Positions 20,536-33,100 of a stretch of 64,000 nucleotides of DNA are shown one piece after another. Source of the DNA: an uncultured Verrucomicrobia subdivision 3 bacterium (GTDB lineage: Bacteria > Verrucomicrobiota > Verrucomicrobiia > Limisphaerales > UBA11358). The stretch spans positions 1-64,000 of the forward strand of contig CAJAQO010000033.1 of assembly GCA_903944085.1 (NCBI GenBank). Reading direction: 5' to 3'. How positions within the stretch are numbered: position 1 is the first letter of the stretch; every line of letters starts with the position of its first letter. The notes under the pieces are model-generated. The model worked only from the letters and a program-made list of their open reading frames with translations, did not search any database and had not been told where the DNA came from. Position numbers and translations under genes: made by a program.

Positions 20536-20857
20536 AAAAAATTCGGGCGAAAACCGTTCCGTGATCCGGCTTGTCAGGCGGGAGCGCTGTCATTGTCGTT
20601 CATGCCGGTGGGAAAGTCCACGATTCGTTTGCGGTGTCGTTGGCGGATTATTAATGGAAGAATTAGTTTACTGCTTCGCTCTTGCCGTCGGATGTTGTCA
20701 GAACCATGTTCAAAAATTTGCTGAGGTTTGAGCAATTTGAAAGACCGGCCGACCGACACTCGCCGGGCCTTGGTGTTTCGACAAGAAGCGGAAGGAATTT
20801 CCTCGGTCACGAATGGCATTGACGATTCTTCTGGCGGGGTGTAATTAGCCGGTCATT

Positions 20858-21661
20858 ATGCATCGTGGCGTGACCAAGCGCGGACGGGCTTTTACTCTGG
20901 TCGAACTGCTCGTCGTCATTGCCATCATCGGCATTCTTGCCGCGCTCCTGTTGCCGGTGCTGTCCTCGGCCAAGAGAAAGGCCCTACAGGTTCAATGTTT
21001 GAACAACGTCCGGCAATTGACACTCGCCAGTTTTACCTATGCCACGGAGAGCGGTTCTCACGCGGCATATAATTATTCCGACCATCCTGGTGCGCTCTGG
21101 ATGGGGATGGGCGCATACTATGGCAATCAAAATCGGTTATTGATTTGTCCCTCCACCCACGAACCCGAACCCGTCACGCCACCCGCCGCGTCTGGCGGCG
21201 TTCCGGGAGCGGCGGATCTTACCTGGTCCTGGAACGGTGACACCAATCTCTATATTGGCAGCTATGCGCTCAACGGCTGGCTTTACGACAAGGCCACCTA
21301 CAGCGCCACGGCGCATCCCGAATACATGATGAACAAACAATCCATGTTGCAGAAGCCGACCCAAACACCGGTCTTTTGTGACGCCGCATGGGTGGACCTG
21401 TGGCCGCAGGAAACCGATCCGCCCGCCGACGATCTTTACGACGGCGAATGGTTGTCCGGCGGCATGTCCCGCTGCACCATTGACCGGCACGCGGCCGGCA
21501 ATCCGGCTGGAGCGCCCCGCGTCTTTGATACCAGCCAGCTTCTGCCTGGCGCATTAAACATCGGCATGGCCGACGGCCACGTAGATTTGGTGAAACTCGA
21601 AAACCTCTGGCAATGTTACTGGCATCTGAACTGGATGCCGCCAACTCCGCGTCCGCATTGA
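20858..21661 (+). CDS. Prepilin-type N-terminal cleavage/methylation domain protein (type II pseudopilin, PVC type)
   Basis: [45 protein letters not shown] and C-terminal [18 protein letters not shown]. Confidence 0.93.
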   Translation: MHRGVTKRGRAFTLVELLVVIAIIGILAALLLPVLSSAKRKALQVQCLNNVRQLTLASFTYATESGSHAAYNYSDHPGALWMGMGAYYGNQNRLLICPSTHEPEPVTPPAASGGVPGAADLTWSWNGDTNLYIGSYALNGWLYDKATYSATAHPEYMMNKQSMLQKPTQTPVFCDAAWVDLWPQETDPPADDLYDGEWLSGGMSRCTIDRHAAGNPAGAPRVFDTSQLLPGALNIGMADGHVDLVKLENLWQCYWHLNWMPPTPRPH

Positions 21662-21669
21662 GCCCTGAA

Positions 21670-23094
21670 ATGAAAAAAACGAAAGTCATGGCCGGCGCGC
21701 TGGCGCTGGCGGCGCTGGCGGCCGTGGTCGTAAAATTGATTTTCTTCCCCGCCATCAAGAACGACTATTTCGCGCTCAACTTCCGCAGTTTGCAACAAGT
21801 GCCCGCCGGCCTCGTTGTCCTGCGCCCGACCCATTTCTCCTTTCTGCGCCACGAAGACCCCACCATTGCCCCCGGTCCGCACACGCATGACTTGTGGATC
21901 GTTGGCCGCAATGCGCCCTTGCGCGAAGTTATCGCCACAGCCTACGCCCAATATCCGGCACGCGTGGAACTGCCGCCGGACGCGCCGAAAGGCAATTTTG
22001 ATTTTCTCGTCACCGTCAACCACCATGCCCGGCAGCGGCTCCAAGCCGCCATCCGCCAACAGTTGGGCTACTCGGCCCAAAACGAAATTCACGAAACCCC
22101 GGTGCTCGCGCTAAAAATCGTGAATCCCGGCCTGCCCGGCATGAAAGTCTGCGATCCCGGTGAAACGCGCAGTTGGGGCTTCGACGACATTAAATTGCAT
22201 TTCACCAACATGCCTGTCGCCGTGGTGCCGGAAATATTAAAGCGGTATTTCAACTTGTCCGTGGTGGATAAAACCGGGCTGACCAATTTTTATGACTACG
22301 CGTTTCGGTTCGACGCCGCCACCCGGCGCCAAATACACGATGACGCCACGGCGCGCGCCAGTGCGGATAAGGTTGTCCATGAACTGGGCCTTGGACTGGA
22401 GCCAGATTTGGAGTTCAGTGAAGTTTTGGTGGTTAAAACCGCCGCTCCCGTGCCGCCGATGTTTGCGGATCGGGAACGAGCCCTGCTTGGGCCGCTCAAT
22501 CCCGGAGCCGAGGAAGGATCCGAACATTGGTTTTACGGCACCAGCGGCGCTGGCTCGGTGAGCACCGACCGCGCCGATCCGGCGGCTGGGGCTTGTGATT
22601 TCACCCTTGAAAACTCCGACTCCAACCGTCAAAGCAATGCCGGTTGGCGCTCGGAAATTTTCTCCCTGGGACCAGCCACCAATGGCAACGTGCCGCTGAG
22701 ATTTTCCTTTGCCTATAAATTGCCCGGCCAGATCAAAGACGGCGACAACCTGCGCATTCAGTTGCGATTCTTCGATCACGCGACCAACTTTCTGGCTCAA
22801 AAAGTTTTTTTTGTCGGCAGCAGCACTCACGACTCCGTGATGACTGGCTATAAAACGATCACCGCCGATGACCTGCTTGCGCCCGCCGGATCACGGCTGT
22901 CTGACATTACCCTCGAGGCAAATCAATATGACGACAATTGGAGTTCTGGCGCCGGCCGGTTTGATAATCTCCTCGTGACGATCAAAAAAACGCCGGCTTC
23001 GCCATCCAAGCTGGTTGGCCTAGCGGTGTTATCAGGGTTCGCGATACTGCTGTTGCTGATCTTCCTAAAGGCGAGATCGAAACTCAGATCCTGA
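21670..23094 (+). CDS. TIGR03435/DUF3738-like protein with terminal TM segments
   Basis: GRNAPLREVIATAYAQ, VVDKTGLTNFYDYAFRFD hallmark; N-term and C-term TM stretches. Confidence 0.75.
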   Translation: MKKTKVMAGALALAALAAVVVKLIFFPAIKNDYFALNFRSLQQVPAGLVVLRPTHFSFLRHEDPTIAPGPHTHDLWIVGRNAPLREVIATAYAQYPARVELPPDAPKGNFDFLVTVNHHARQRLQAAIRQQLGYSAQNEIHETPVLALKIVNPGLPGMKVCDPGETRSWGFDDIKLHFTNMPVAVVPEILKRYFNLSVVDKTGLTNFYDYAFRFDAATRRQIHDDATARASADKVVHELGLGLEPDLEFSEVLVVKTAAPVPPMFADRERALLGPLNPGAEEGSEHWFYGTSGAGSVSTDRADPAAGACDFTLENSDSNRQSNAGWRSEIFSLGPATNGNVPLRFSFAYKLPGQIKDGDNLRIQLRFFDHATNFLAQKVFFVGSSTHDSVMTGYKTITADDLLAPAGSRLSDITLEANQYDDNWSSGAGRFDNLLVTIKKTPASPSKLVGLAVLSGFAILLLLIFLKARSKLRS

Positions 23095-23219
23095 TTTGTG
23101 AAGCGTGCTGCCGCCGGCGCGTTCGCCCAGTGAGCGGGCAGTGCCGCTGCCGCGATCCGCAAAATCTTCCATCATGCAGTTGAATTTGTCCCGGTTCTGG
23201 CTATGTTTTGCCACGAGAA

Positions 23220-23969
23220 ATGCAACCTCTTACGCTTGGCGGCGAAGCGGTGGAAAATTCCGCGCAGTTTAACACCACGCATTGGAGCGTGGTGCGGCTT
23301 GCCGGGCAGTCGCTTTCTCCGGATCGCGCTGCCGCGTTGGAAAAACTCTGTCGCGCCTACTGGCTTCCGGTCTATTTTTTTGCACGCCGCAAAGGTTGCA
23401 GTGATGCGGATGCCAAGGATTGCACGCAACAGTTTTTTTCGCGCCTGCTGGCGGGCAACGATTTCGCCGGGCTGGAGGCCACGAAAGGAAAATTTCGCAC
23501 GTTTCTGCTCGCCGCGTTCACCCATTTTCTCGCCAACGAGCACGATCGCGCCACGGCGCTCAAACGCGGCGGCGGGCAAATTCCGTTGCCGCTGGATGAA
23601 CTGACGGACGAACAGCTGGGACGGTTCGAAGTGGGCGAGGATTTTCCGCCGGCAAAATTATTCGACAAAAACTGGGCGCAGGCCGTGCTGTCACAGGCGC
23701 TCGGGAAATTGAGGTTGGAATTGGATTCGGCCGGCAAAATGCCGCAGTTCAACGCGCTGAAAATTTTTCTGACGACGGAAGGCGCGGCGGCTGAATATAC
23801 GGCGGTCGCGCAACTAATCGGGGTTGCTCCGGCTTCGGTGCCGGTCTTGGTGCACCGGCTCCGGCAGCGCTATCGCGAAATCGTGCGCACCGAATTGGCG
23901 CAGACCGTCGCCACTCCTGCCGATCTCGAAGAAGAAATGCGGCATCTGTTCGCGGTGCTGAACCAGTGA
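23220..23969 (+). CDS. RNA polymerase ECF-type sigma factor (kinase-associated)
   Basis: FNTTHWSVVRLAGQ...LEKLCRAYWLPVYFFARRKGCSDADAKDCTQQFFSRLL...; sits directly upstream of a Ser/Thr kinase. Confidence 0.85.
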   Translation: MQPLTLGGEAVENSAQFNTTHWSVVRLAGQSLSPDRAAALEKLCRAYWLPVYFFARRKGCSDADAKDCTQQFFSRLLAGNDFAGLEATKGKFRTFLLAAFTHFLANEHDRATALKRGGGQIPLPLDELTDEQLGRFEVGEDFPPAKLFDKNWAQAVLSQALGKLRLELDSAGKMPQFNALKIFLTTEGAAAEYTAVAQLIGVAPASVPVLVHRLRQRYREIVRTELAQTVATPADLEEEMRHLFAVLNQ

Positions 23970-24023
23970 ATTTGTAATCTGCCGCCGCATTTGCTTCTAA
24001 AATATTTACCGGCAGGCTTTGAA

Positions 24024-27000
24024 ATGACCGCCCAAAAAAAATGTCCGACGTGTGGCATGGAAATTTCCGCCAATGCGGCGGACGGTCTTTGCCTGAATTG
24101 CCTCGGCCGGTTGGCATTTGCGAGTCCCGTTGCGGGCGATGCCGCGGCCGGACTACGCCGGCTGGGGGATTACGAACTGCTGGAAGAAATCGCGCGCGGC
24201 GGCATGGGGGTGGTGTATCGTGCGCGGCAATTGAGCCTCAACCGGATTGTCGCCGTAAAGGTCGTGCTGTCGGGCCCGTTTGCGGGACGCGATTTTGTCC
24301 GGCGCTTTCAAACTGAAACGGAGGTGGCGGCGGCGCTGCGGCATCCGAACATCGTGACCATTTTCGAAGCGGGCGAATGTGACGGCGCCCATTATCTTTC
24401 GATGGAATATGTGGACGGGGAGAATTTTTCCAATCTCGTCCGCGACCAGCCGCTGCCGGCGCGGCGCGCGGCGGGCTATCTTCGAGCCATCGCCTTGGCG
24501 GTGCAGCATGCCCACGAACGCGGCGTGCTGCACCGAGATTTGAAGCCGTCCAATATTTTGCTGGATGTCTTTGATCAGCCGCGCATCACCGATTTCGGGC
24601 TCGCAAAATTTTTCAACCGCGGCGGCGAACCAACCCTTCCCGGCGCGGTGCTCGGTTCGCCGAATTTCATGCCGCCCGAGCAGGCGGCCGGGAATTCCGC
24701 CGCCATCGCCGCCTCTTCCGACGTTTATTCGCTGGGCGCAGTTTTGTATCAACTGCTCACCGGTCGGCCGCCATTTCAGGGGGAAACACTGCACGAAATT
24801 TTACAGCAGGTTCAAACTGCCGAGCCGGTGCCGCCAAGAAAATTGAATCCCAGCGTGCCGCCGGACTTGCAAACCATTTGCCTGAAATGCCTGCGCAAAG
24901 AACCCGCGCGCCGTTACGCAACGGCACGCGAGCTGGCGGAGGATTTGGATCGGTTTCTGGCGGGCCGGGCGATCCGCGCGCGCCCGGTTTCGCCGGCCGA
25001 AGCCGTTTGGCTATGGTGCAAGCGGAAGCCGGCGCTGACAGCATTCATTGTGGTCTTCCATCTCGTGCTGGGCGGCGGACTTGCGGGAATTCTTTATGAA
25101 TGGCGAAACTCGAATTTACACGCGCAGGGAGAAGTGCGACAGCGGCAGGCGGCCGAAAAAAATGCCGAGGAGACGCGACTGAATCTTTACGCCGCCGACG
25201 TGGCGCTTGCCGGCCAACTGCTCCAGCAGGGCGATTTTGGCCGCGCCCGGCGCACGCTGGCAGGATTGCAGCCATCGCCGGGCGAAACAGATTTGCGCGG
25301 CTTCGAATGGCGCTATTTGTGGAACCATGCCAAAGGCGGACAGTTGCTGACGTTGGGCCAGCACGAATGGATCGTAACCAGTGTGGCGGTTTCGCCCGAT
25401 GGGAAAACCTTTGCCAGCGGCGGCATGGGCGGGCAGGTGAAAATTTGGGACGCGCCGACCCGGAAATGCCTCCGCACGCTCAATATTTGTCCTCACGCCG
25501 TCTGGTCGCTCGTGTTCACTCCGGACGGACAGGAATTGATCATCGCCAGCACCGATGCGGTGCATTTGCTGGACACGGCTTCGTGGCAGCCGCGCGCGAA
25601 ATTCCCCGGCAAGCTCGCCTCACTTTCGCGTGATGGCACGCTGCTGGCCACTTCTGAATCCAGTCCATTTTATTGGGAGGAAACCGGTCCGGTGAGTTTA
25701 TGGCAGTTGCCTGGCGGCGAGCGCCTGCGCACACTGGCAGAAAACGGCCGCACGCTGGCGTTGTCGCCGGATGGAAAATGGCTGGCGGTCGCGACGGAAA
25801 CCAATGGCATTTATTTTTATGAAGCGCCGTCGGGCCGTTTGCGGTTCACGTTGCCGACCAAGAATCCCGTGTGGTCGCTGCACTTTTCCCCGGACAGCGG
25901 CGAGTTGCTTTCGGCTGGTTGGTCCGGCCAGGTTTCCCTTTGGAAAACCGGAGTTCAAGGCCCGCCGCGAATTTTTTCCGCGAACGAACTTAATGTTTGG
26001 GACGCGGACTTTTCTCCCGATGGCCAAGCGATTTTTACCACCAGTTCGGACCAGACCATTCGTTTCTGGGATCGGAGCACTTTGGTGCCAAAAAATATTC
26101 TGCGTGGGCATGAGAGCGAAGTGTGGTGCGCGGCCGTTTCGCCCGACGGAAAGCAAATTGTGACGGGCGGAAAAGATCGTAACGTGATGCTCTGGGAGTT
26201 GGCCGCGCCGCAGCCACAAAATGAGATCAGCCACGAAAATTCCTGTCGCCCCATTTTTTCGCCGACGGGCACACAACTAATCACGGTGAATCCATCGCCT
26301 CAAGGTGCTTACGCCCTGTGGATGGTGACAAACCGGTTGCGGTTAAAAACAGATCTCGCGGCGCGGCATATCGTGGTCGGCTTTTCGCGGGATGGCAGCA
26401 ACGTGGTGGCGCTGGCCGAAGACCGGCGCGCTTTGGAAATCTGGTCGCCGATGGCTGCGGCTGCGGTCCGCCGCATCCCGCTGGCCGAGAGCCCGTCCGC
26501 TGTCGGCGAATTTGCCGCTTGTGGGATGTCGCCAGAGCAGCAGTTCTTTTTTGCGATTGACCCGAACGGCTTGGTGCGCGTTTGGGACGCTGAAAACGGC
26601 ATTTTACAAAATTCTTTTGCCGGACCTACGCCGCCCATTCGCGCCGCCGCGCTTTCATCACTCGGCAGAAAACTGGTTGTTAGCGTGGAGCGAAACAGTT
26701 CGCCGCAGCTCTTTGACGTCGCGACCGGGGGAAAAATTATCCTGACCGGGCATTATGATTTTGTGGGTGGCCTGGCGTTTTCGCCGGATGGAGCGCTGCT
26801 CGCCACCGGCAGCGTGGATGGAACGATCCGTCTCTGGCACACGGACGATGGAGCTTCGGCCGGCCTGCTGCCGGGTCATTTGCAGGAGACGACCGATGTG
26901 GCGTTTTCGCCGGACGGGCGCACGCTCGCCTCCATCAGCCAGCGTGAGTCGCTAAAACTCTGGCACCTGCCGACCTTGCGGGAAGTGTTATCTGAGCCGT

Positions 27001-27098
27001 TGCCGCACGCCGGCGCGCATCTTCAATTCTCACCGGACGGGCGCCGGCTGGCGGTCAATTCGGACGAGGACCAGTTGCTGTTCTTCGAGGCACCTTGA
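24024..27098 (+). CDS. Ser/Thr protein kinase with C-terminal WD40 repeats
   Basis: Zinc-ribbon CPTCGMEISANAADGLCLNCL; kinase GMGVVYRARQ, HRDLKPSNILLD, DFGLAKFF; TM LTAFIVVFHLVLGGGLAGIL; many SPDGKxxASGxxDxxIxLW repeats. Confidence 0.93.
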   Translation: MTAQKKCPTCGMEISANAADGLCLNCLGRLAFASPVAGDAAAGLRRLGDYELLEEIARGGMGVVYRARQLSLNRIVAVKVVLSGPFAGRDFVRRFQTETEVAAALRHPNIVTIFEAGECDGAHYLSMEYVDGENFSNLVRDQPLPARRAAGYLRAIALAVQHAHERGVLHRDLKPSNILLDVFDQPRITDFGLAKFFNRGGEPTLPGAVLGSPNFMPPEQAAGNSAAIAASSDVYSLGAVLYQLLTGRPPFQGETLHEILQQVQTAEPVPPRKLNPSVPPDLQTICLKCLRKEPARRYATARELAEDLDRFLAGRAIRARPVSPAEAVWLWCKRKPALTAFIVVFHLVLGGGLAGILYEWRNSNLHAQGEVRQRQAAEKNAEETRLNLYAADVALAGQLLQQGDFGRARRTLAGLQPSPGETDLRGFEWRYLWNHAKGGQLLTLGQHEWIVTSVAVSPDGKTFASGGMGGQVKIWDAPTRKCLRTLNICPHAVWSLVFTPDGQELIIASTDAVHLLDTASWQPRAKFPGKLASLSRDGTLLATSESSPFYWEETGPVSLWQLPGGERLRTLAENGRTLALSPDGKWLAVATETNGIYFYEAPSGRLRFTLPTKNPVWSLHFSPDSGELLSAGWSGQVSLWKTGVQGPPRIFSANELNVWDADFSPDGQAIFTTSSDQTIRFWDRSTLVPKNILRGHESEVWCAAVSPDGKQIVTGGKDRNVMLWELAAPQPQNEISHENSCRPIFSPTGTQLITVNPSPQGAYALWMVTNRLRLKTDLAARHIVVGFSRDGSNVVALAEDRRALEIWSPMAAAAVRRIPLAESPSAVGEFAACGMSPEQQFFFAIDPNGLVRVWDAENGILQNSFAGPTPPIRAAALSSLGRKLVVSVERNSSPQLFDVATGGKIILTGHYDFVGGLAFSPDGALLATGSVDGTIRLWHTDDGASAGLLPGHLQETTDVAFSPDGRTLASISQRESLKLWHLPTLREVLSEPLPHAGAHLQFSPDGRRLAVNSDEDQLLFFEAP

Positions 27099-27188
27099 TT
27101 CGTTTCGCGCGAAAAAAGTTCGGAAAACTTGTAATCCATCGCCATGAATTCTTCTTACTCATGGTAGAAAGGTTGCTTTTTTTGAACC

Positions 27189-30100
27189 ATGGAAAAAATG
27201 TTCATCCGGTGGGTGCTCTTGATTTGTTTTGCGTTGGCAGCCGGCTCCGCCTCGGCGCTGCCCGGCACCGCACTGCGGTTCAACGGCACGAACAATTCCG
27301 CCAGCGTGGGCCACAACGCGGCTTTGGACGCCTTTCCAATGACCGTCACGGCGTGGTTTCGCTGCACGACCAACACCGCGCTGCCGCAGACTATCGTCTC
27401 CAAATATGCGAATTCGAGTTATGATGGCTGGGCGTTGGTGGTGCAGAGCGGCCAGTTGCGCGGCTTTTATTATCGGGTGGCCAATGCCAGCACGAACAAG
27501 GCGATTGACGCCACCGCCGGCGCGTTCGTAGCCGATAGCCTCTGGCATCACGCGGCACTGACGGTGGACACCAACGGAGGGCGACTTTTTTTGGATGGGA
27601 TGGTCATCGCGTCAAATATCTGGCAGGGCACCGCCGGAGCCATCAGCAACAACAAACCGCTCGTATTTTCTGGACTGAACGACGGCTCGTATCCGTTCAA
27701 CGGCGATTTGGACGAAATCACATTATGGAGCCGCGCGCTGACTGGCAACGAAGTAAATTATCTCAAGCATCGCCAATTGCGCGGCGGCGAAGACGGTTTG
27801 CTCGGGGATTGGAAATTCGATGATGGCATCGGCGCGGTGACGGCGATTGATTCCACGGGCCATGGCTACACAGCGACGCTTAATAATTCGCCCGCGTGGG
27901 TGCCGTCTGGCGCACCGCTGGATTTGAACATGGTTGCGACGAACTGTGTGAAATTTGCCGGCACCAGCGGCATTGTCACCATCCCCAACGCGCCCGATCT
28001 CAATCCGTATCCGTTCACCGCCACCGCCTGGTTTCGCACGACCACGAACGCCAGCGCCATTCAAGTCATCGCCGCGAAATATACGGACATCAGCTACAAC
28101 GGCTGGGCCATGGTGGTGCAAAACGGCCAATTGCGCGCGTTTTTGTATCGCAACGGCAGTTCCATCAACAAAGCGATTGATGCCACGGCCACGCCCATTG
28201 TCGCGGATGGCGGCTGGCATCACGCCGCGCTCGTGGTGGACGCGACCGGCGGAAAAATTTTTCTCGACGGCAATCTCGTGATTTCGAGCAATTGGGTCGG
28301 CACGGCGGGCGCGACGACTTCCACCGCGCCGATCACATTCGGAGCACTCGCGAATGGCTATCCATTGTATGGCGACGTGGATGAAGTGACGTTGTGGAGT
28401 CGCGCGGTGAGCGCCACGGAAATCGCGGCGCAAAAAAATCTGCCGCTCGTCGGCGATGAAGCGAATCTCGTCGGCTACTGGAAATTGGATGAAGACACCG
28501 GCAACACCACCACGACGGATTCGACTGGCAACGGACACACCGGCACGCTCAGTGGCGCAGTTTCGTGGACCGGTTCCACCGCGTATCTTGGCGACGGCAC
28601 GACACATTTGCTCGCGTCGCTCGACTACGCAAATCTTGCCCGCACTTTTGCCATCACCGGCAGCGCCACGCAATCGGCTTTCCCGCAAAATGCGAGCGTC
28701 ACATTTTCGCGCATTTATGATTACGGCACCGCGCCCGCCGGCGACAACGTTTCGGGCGTGCTGGATTATGCCTTGCAAACGTCCGCCAGCACGCCCATTC
28801 CGCTCACGCAAAGTGAAACCACTTTCAACGTCAGCCTCGGCGCACAACTTGCCTCGGCACCACGCATCAGCAACGCCGCGAATGGCTGGCTGACGACATC
28901 GCAAATTTTATCCGCCACCCCAAACGGCGTGCAGTTGGATTCCGTGGATAATTTACATCAGCTCATTACCACGCTGTCTCACACCGAAAACGGCGGCGCA
29001 CTTTTCATTGATTCCACCAACACCGGCGCGGCCACGCGGCTGCTGCACTTCGATGGCAATTTATTCTGCGGTCCGCTGCTGACGCTCTTCAACAATCTTG
29101 CCGCGACGCCAGTCGTCACCAACCTTGTGGCCGGCGATCATCTCGATTGCTCGCTCGCGGTCAGCGCGAACGCCGGCAGCATTCCCGGCACGAGTTACAG
29201 GTTCGGCAACGGCACGCCGCTCTCGGTTTCGCTCTCGTTCACCGGCGACTGCACGTTGAAAAACGGCAGCATTAGCGTGGCTGGCACCGGTAACAACACG
29301 ATCCAAAATATTTCCTACCAACTCGCGAACGTGACGCTACAAACCAACGGCGCGTCCGGGAATTTGCTGTTGAATTTGCCCGTCGGTTTGACCGTGGGCA
29401 TCACGAATTCGTCGAGCCGATTGACCACGAACACGCTGCCGTTTTTTGCGTTGCTGGATGCTTCGCTCCAGCCGCAGACGAATGTTTTGACGGCGCCGAA
29501 CACGCCACTTTATTTCAGCGTGGAAACCTTGCCGTGCTGGATTGTCACCTCGCAATTTTCCTGGCGCGTGTTTGACGGCCAACTCGTGATTCCCGCGAGC
29601 AGTATCCAATTCGTCCGCCAGTTTGAAGACGATGTGTTGACCGCGAATCAAGCTTTGTTGACGGACACCAATGCCGCGAACCGCATTTCCAACGATGGTT
29701 ATTTTCGCAACGCGCAGCCCGCCGCCAATACCAATTTCATCATCACCGCCGATGCGAATGGTTTCGCGCAGGTCAACGGCAGCATCGGTTTGCAGCCTCC
29801 GGAATTGCGCCCGCATTTTCCTTATGCCAGCACGCTGCCCGGCAGCCAAATTCCCACGAGCAGCGGCGTTTTCACGTTGCAAAATAATCTCGTCACGAGC
29901 GACAGCGTTCTCGGCTTGAGCGGCGCGGTGCCGTTGCAGTATTCACGCGATTGCGCGGACACCAATTGCAGCGGCGCATCGGCCGGACTCGCGACGGTCA
30001 GTCTCGCACCGCCGGCATATCAACTGACGTTCACGCCCGACGGCGGCTTGCTCGGCTACGGCCCGGTGTCATCGCCGGAAAATTCCTCCGGCGTGGCGCT

Positions 30101-33100
30101 CATGTGGGGCTACAACAGCGCCGGCATTTACGCGCAGCAAACGTCAATCGTCGGCAACGGCGTTTACGAAATGGCGGGAAATATTTTACGCGGCGATCAA
30201 ACCGCGCCCGCCAATTCGCAACGGGCCGTCGCGTTGTTGTTCACCGGCTGGGGCGATGATTCAAATCCAAGTTATCTCGAACGTCCCGGCACGCTGAGTT
30301 ACGCGAATGGTTTGGCCAACTACGCCGGCCTGAATTTGCGTGCACCGGCGCAAGCCAGCAGCTACATCGCGAATGTGCCGACCGGCTGGTATCCGCTGAC
30401 GGCGCAGGCGAAATACTACGTCCGGAACGGCGGCGTGAGCGGTCTGCACGAAGCCGCCAGTTTTCCGCCAAATTTCAAGTTGTATGGCTATAACTTCACG
30501 TTTGCGACTTATTTGCTTTCGTATCTCGACAGCGAAAATTACCAATCGCGCACGGATGGCGGCATCACGTTTCCGCCGCAACCGGCGGGCTTCACGATTG
30601 GTTTTGAAAACATGAAATTTGTTTGCAGCGGCGGTCTTGAATCGGCGCAATTGCCGGCGGGCACCGGCAGCAAACACTTGAATTATTGGAACGCCGATTT
30701 CACGCCGTTGAGCATCCAGTTTGAGCCGATGGCCTCGGAGCAATGCAGCACGGCGAACCGCACGCTCGTGCTCGGCACGGAATTGCATCTGCCGTTCATC
30801 CCGCAGGCGATGCACGGGACGATGGGTTTCGGCCCCGATGGAAATATTTCAACCGTGGCGAACCAGGTGGTCGGCACGGATTCGCGGTTTGCGCTGCCGG
30901 CGAGTCTGACACTGCAAGGTTCGGGCACAAATATGTATCCCATTTCCGTCGCGAGCGAAGGCTATTTCAATAATTGGGCGACGAGCAATCATCCGGCGGT
31001 GGGTTTCTTCAACCTCGCCGGAAAAATTCGCGTGCCGTTTTTTCAGGACTTCAAAGCGCATCTGCAAGTCACGCCGACGGGGACCAATCAAACCGACGCC
31101 AGCATCGCGCTCGCCGGCGGCTGGCCGCTGGCAAACAACAGCACGGCGGCTGATTTGGGTTGGTCGGTCAACGGCTCGAATTTTTTCAACACCGACAAAT
31201 TCGATGTGAATTGCGATGGCTGGCCGACAACTACGAGCTTGCAAAATTATGCATACGGCGCAACCGAGCAATATCACGCGCGCGCCCAGCGCAACTGGAA
31301 AAATCTCGCGTTTTTTGATTATCCGATTTCGTGGGACCCGGTGCTGCGGCAATTTCAAGGACTCAACACCGGCACGTTGTCGCTGCCCATTCTCGATGTC
31401 GGCAGCAACTTGAAATTGTTGACGGCGGGCAAAGTGGATTTCGATTTCAATCAGGATTTGAATCTCGGCCTGCCGCACATCAAGCAACTGGATTTCATCA
31501 ACGATTCGATTGACGGGCCGTTCAATTCCATTTCCAACGCGATCTTGCAGGAGCTGCACAACGCGTCGGACGCCAGCGGGCTTACGAAAGGTTTCCGCAG
31601 TTTGGAAGGCGCGCTCAATCAGGATTTGCAGGGGTTTTTCTCGCCGATTCTCGATGTCGCTTTCAACAATCTCGCCAACAATCTCGTCACTAATTTTGCC
31701 AAGTTCCAGACCACCGATCCGACGACGGTGCTGTCGCAAGTGAACAGCACGATGGCGGCGGCGAATGCGCAATTTCAATCCGCCGTTTCCGCCATCAACG
31801 GCACGGTGAAGCAGGCCAACAGCGTTCTGGGCACGATCAATTCCACGTTTGGCGATGTGACGAACACCATCGGCGTGCTGTTGCAAATGTTACAACCGGA
31901 TGCCGATGGCAACCGCCATATTTTGCGCGCGCTCGTGGAAAATCTCGTCAAAGATCAGTCGCCCGATTTGGCGGGTATTTTTGAAGGTCAGGCCGATGCG
32001 CTCGACGGCATCGTGAATGATGCGTTGGGCGATTACGAATCGGATTTGCAGGGCATTCAAGATGATTTGTCCGACCTGAATTCGCAGATCAGCGACGCGC
32101 ACACTTCCATCAGCGCCGCCACCGGGCCGATTGTGGATGCGTTGAATGCGATCACGAATGAAACGGCGAACATCCAGCAGTTCGAGCAACTCGCCACGAC
32201 GGATGTTTCCAATCTGCTCGCGACGGTCGTGACGAAGTCGGGCGATTATTTCACCGCCAATCCGGTCGCCGCGCAATCGGCCATAAAATCGCAACTTGAA
32301 AACGCGTTCTTGAACTCGGCATTGACCGGCGATTACAAGACGCGGTTCCAGCAGTTTCTCGGCGACGATGATTTTATTCTGGACCAGCTTTTGTGTGTGC
32401 TCACGGACAAGATCAATCGCGCCGTGCGTTCCGCCGTGGAGGATTATATTTCCGGCGGCAACAGCGACAGCATTTACAATGTGATGAAAGGCATTGGCCA
32501 GATGCAAAAAACGCTTGCCACCGCCAAGCTGCGCGGCCAGCCGACGTTCAAGGGCGACACGCTGGAAATGATCCATCTCGATGCGGACCTGCAAATCAAC
32601 CTGCCTGATACGATGCGTTACAACGCCTACATCGAAATCAAAAATCTTGATTCGCAATCGGGCGCGCTTGCGTGCGCGCAGGGCGGCGACTCGGCGGCGG
32701 AAATTATTCTCGGCGCCAACAAAGTGCCGCTCGATTGGCCGGGCGCGCAAAACACGGGCATCACGCTGACTGCGAATGCGCGCTGGACGATGGACAACGG
32801 CACAGTCACCGGCGTCGGCGGTTTGATGGAACTGGACGGCAAGGCGGACTTTGAGGGTTTTTCGCTGAAACAATTGGGCGCGACGTTTGCCGTCGGCCAA
32901 TCGGATAATTATTTCGCCGGCAAAGCTTCGGTCGTCGTCTTCATCGGGCCGGTGCCGGTGGAATTGCAGGCCGGAATTTTCGGTGGCCATTCGTGCTCGC
33001 TCGATCCGATTCTTTATGTGGACACGAACGCGCCGGCGATCATCGGCAACCTTTCCGATTTCAGCGGTCTTTACACGCACTTTGTCGGCGGTATTTCGCT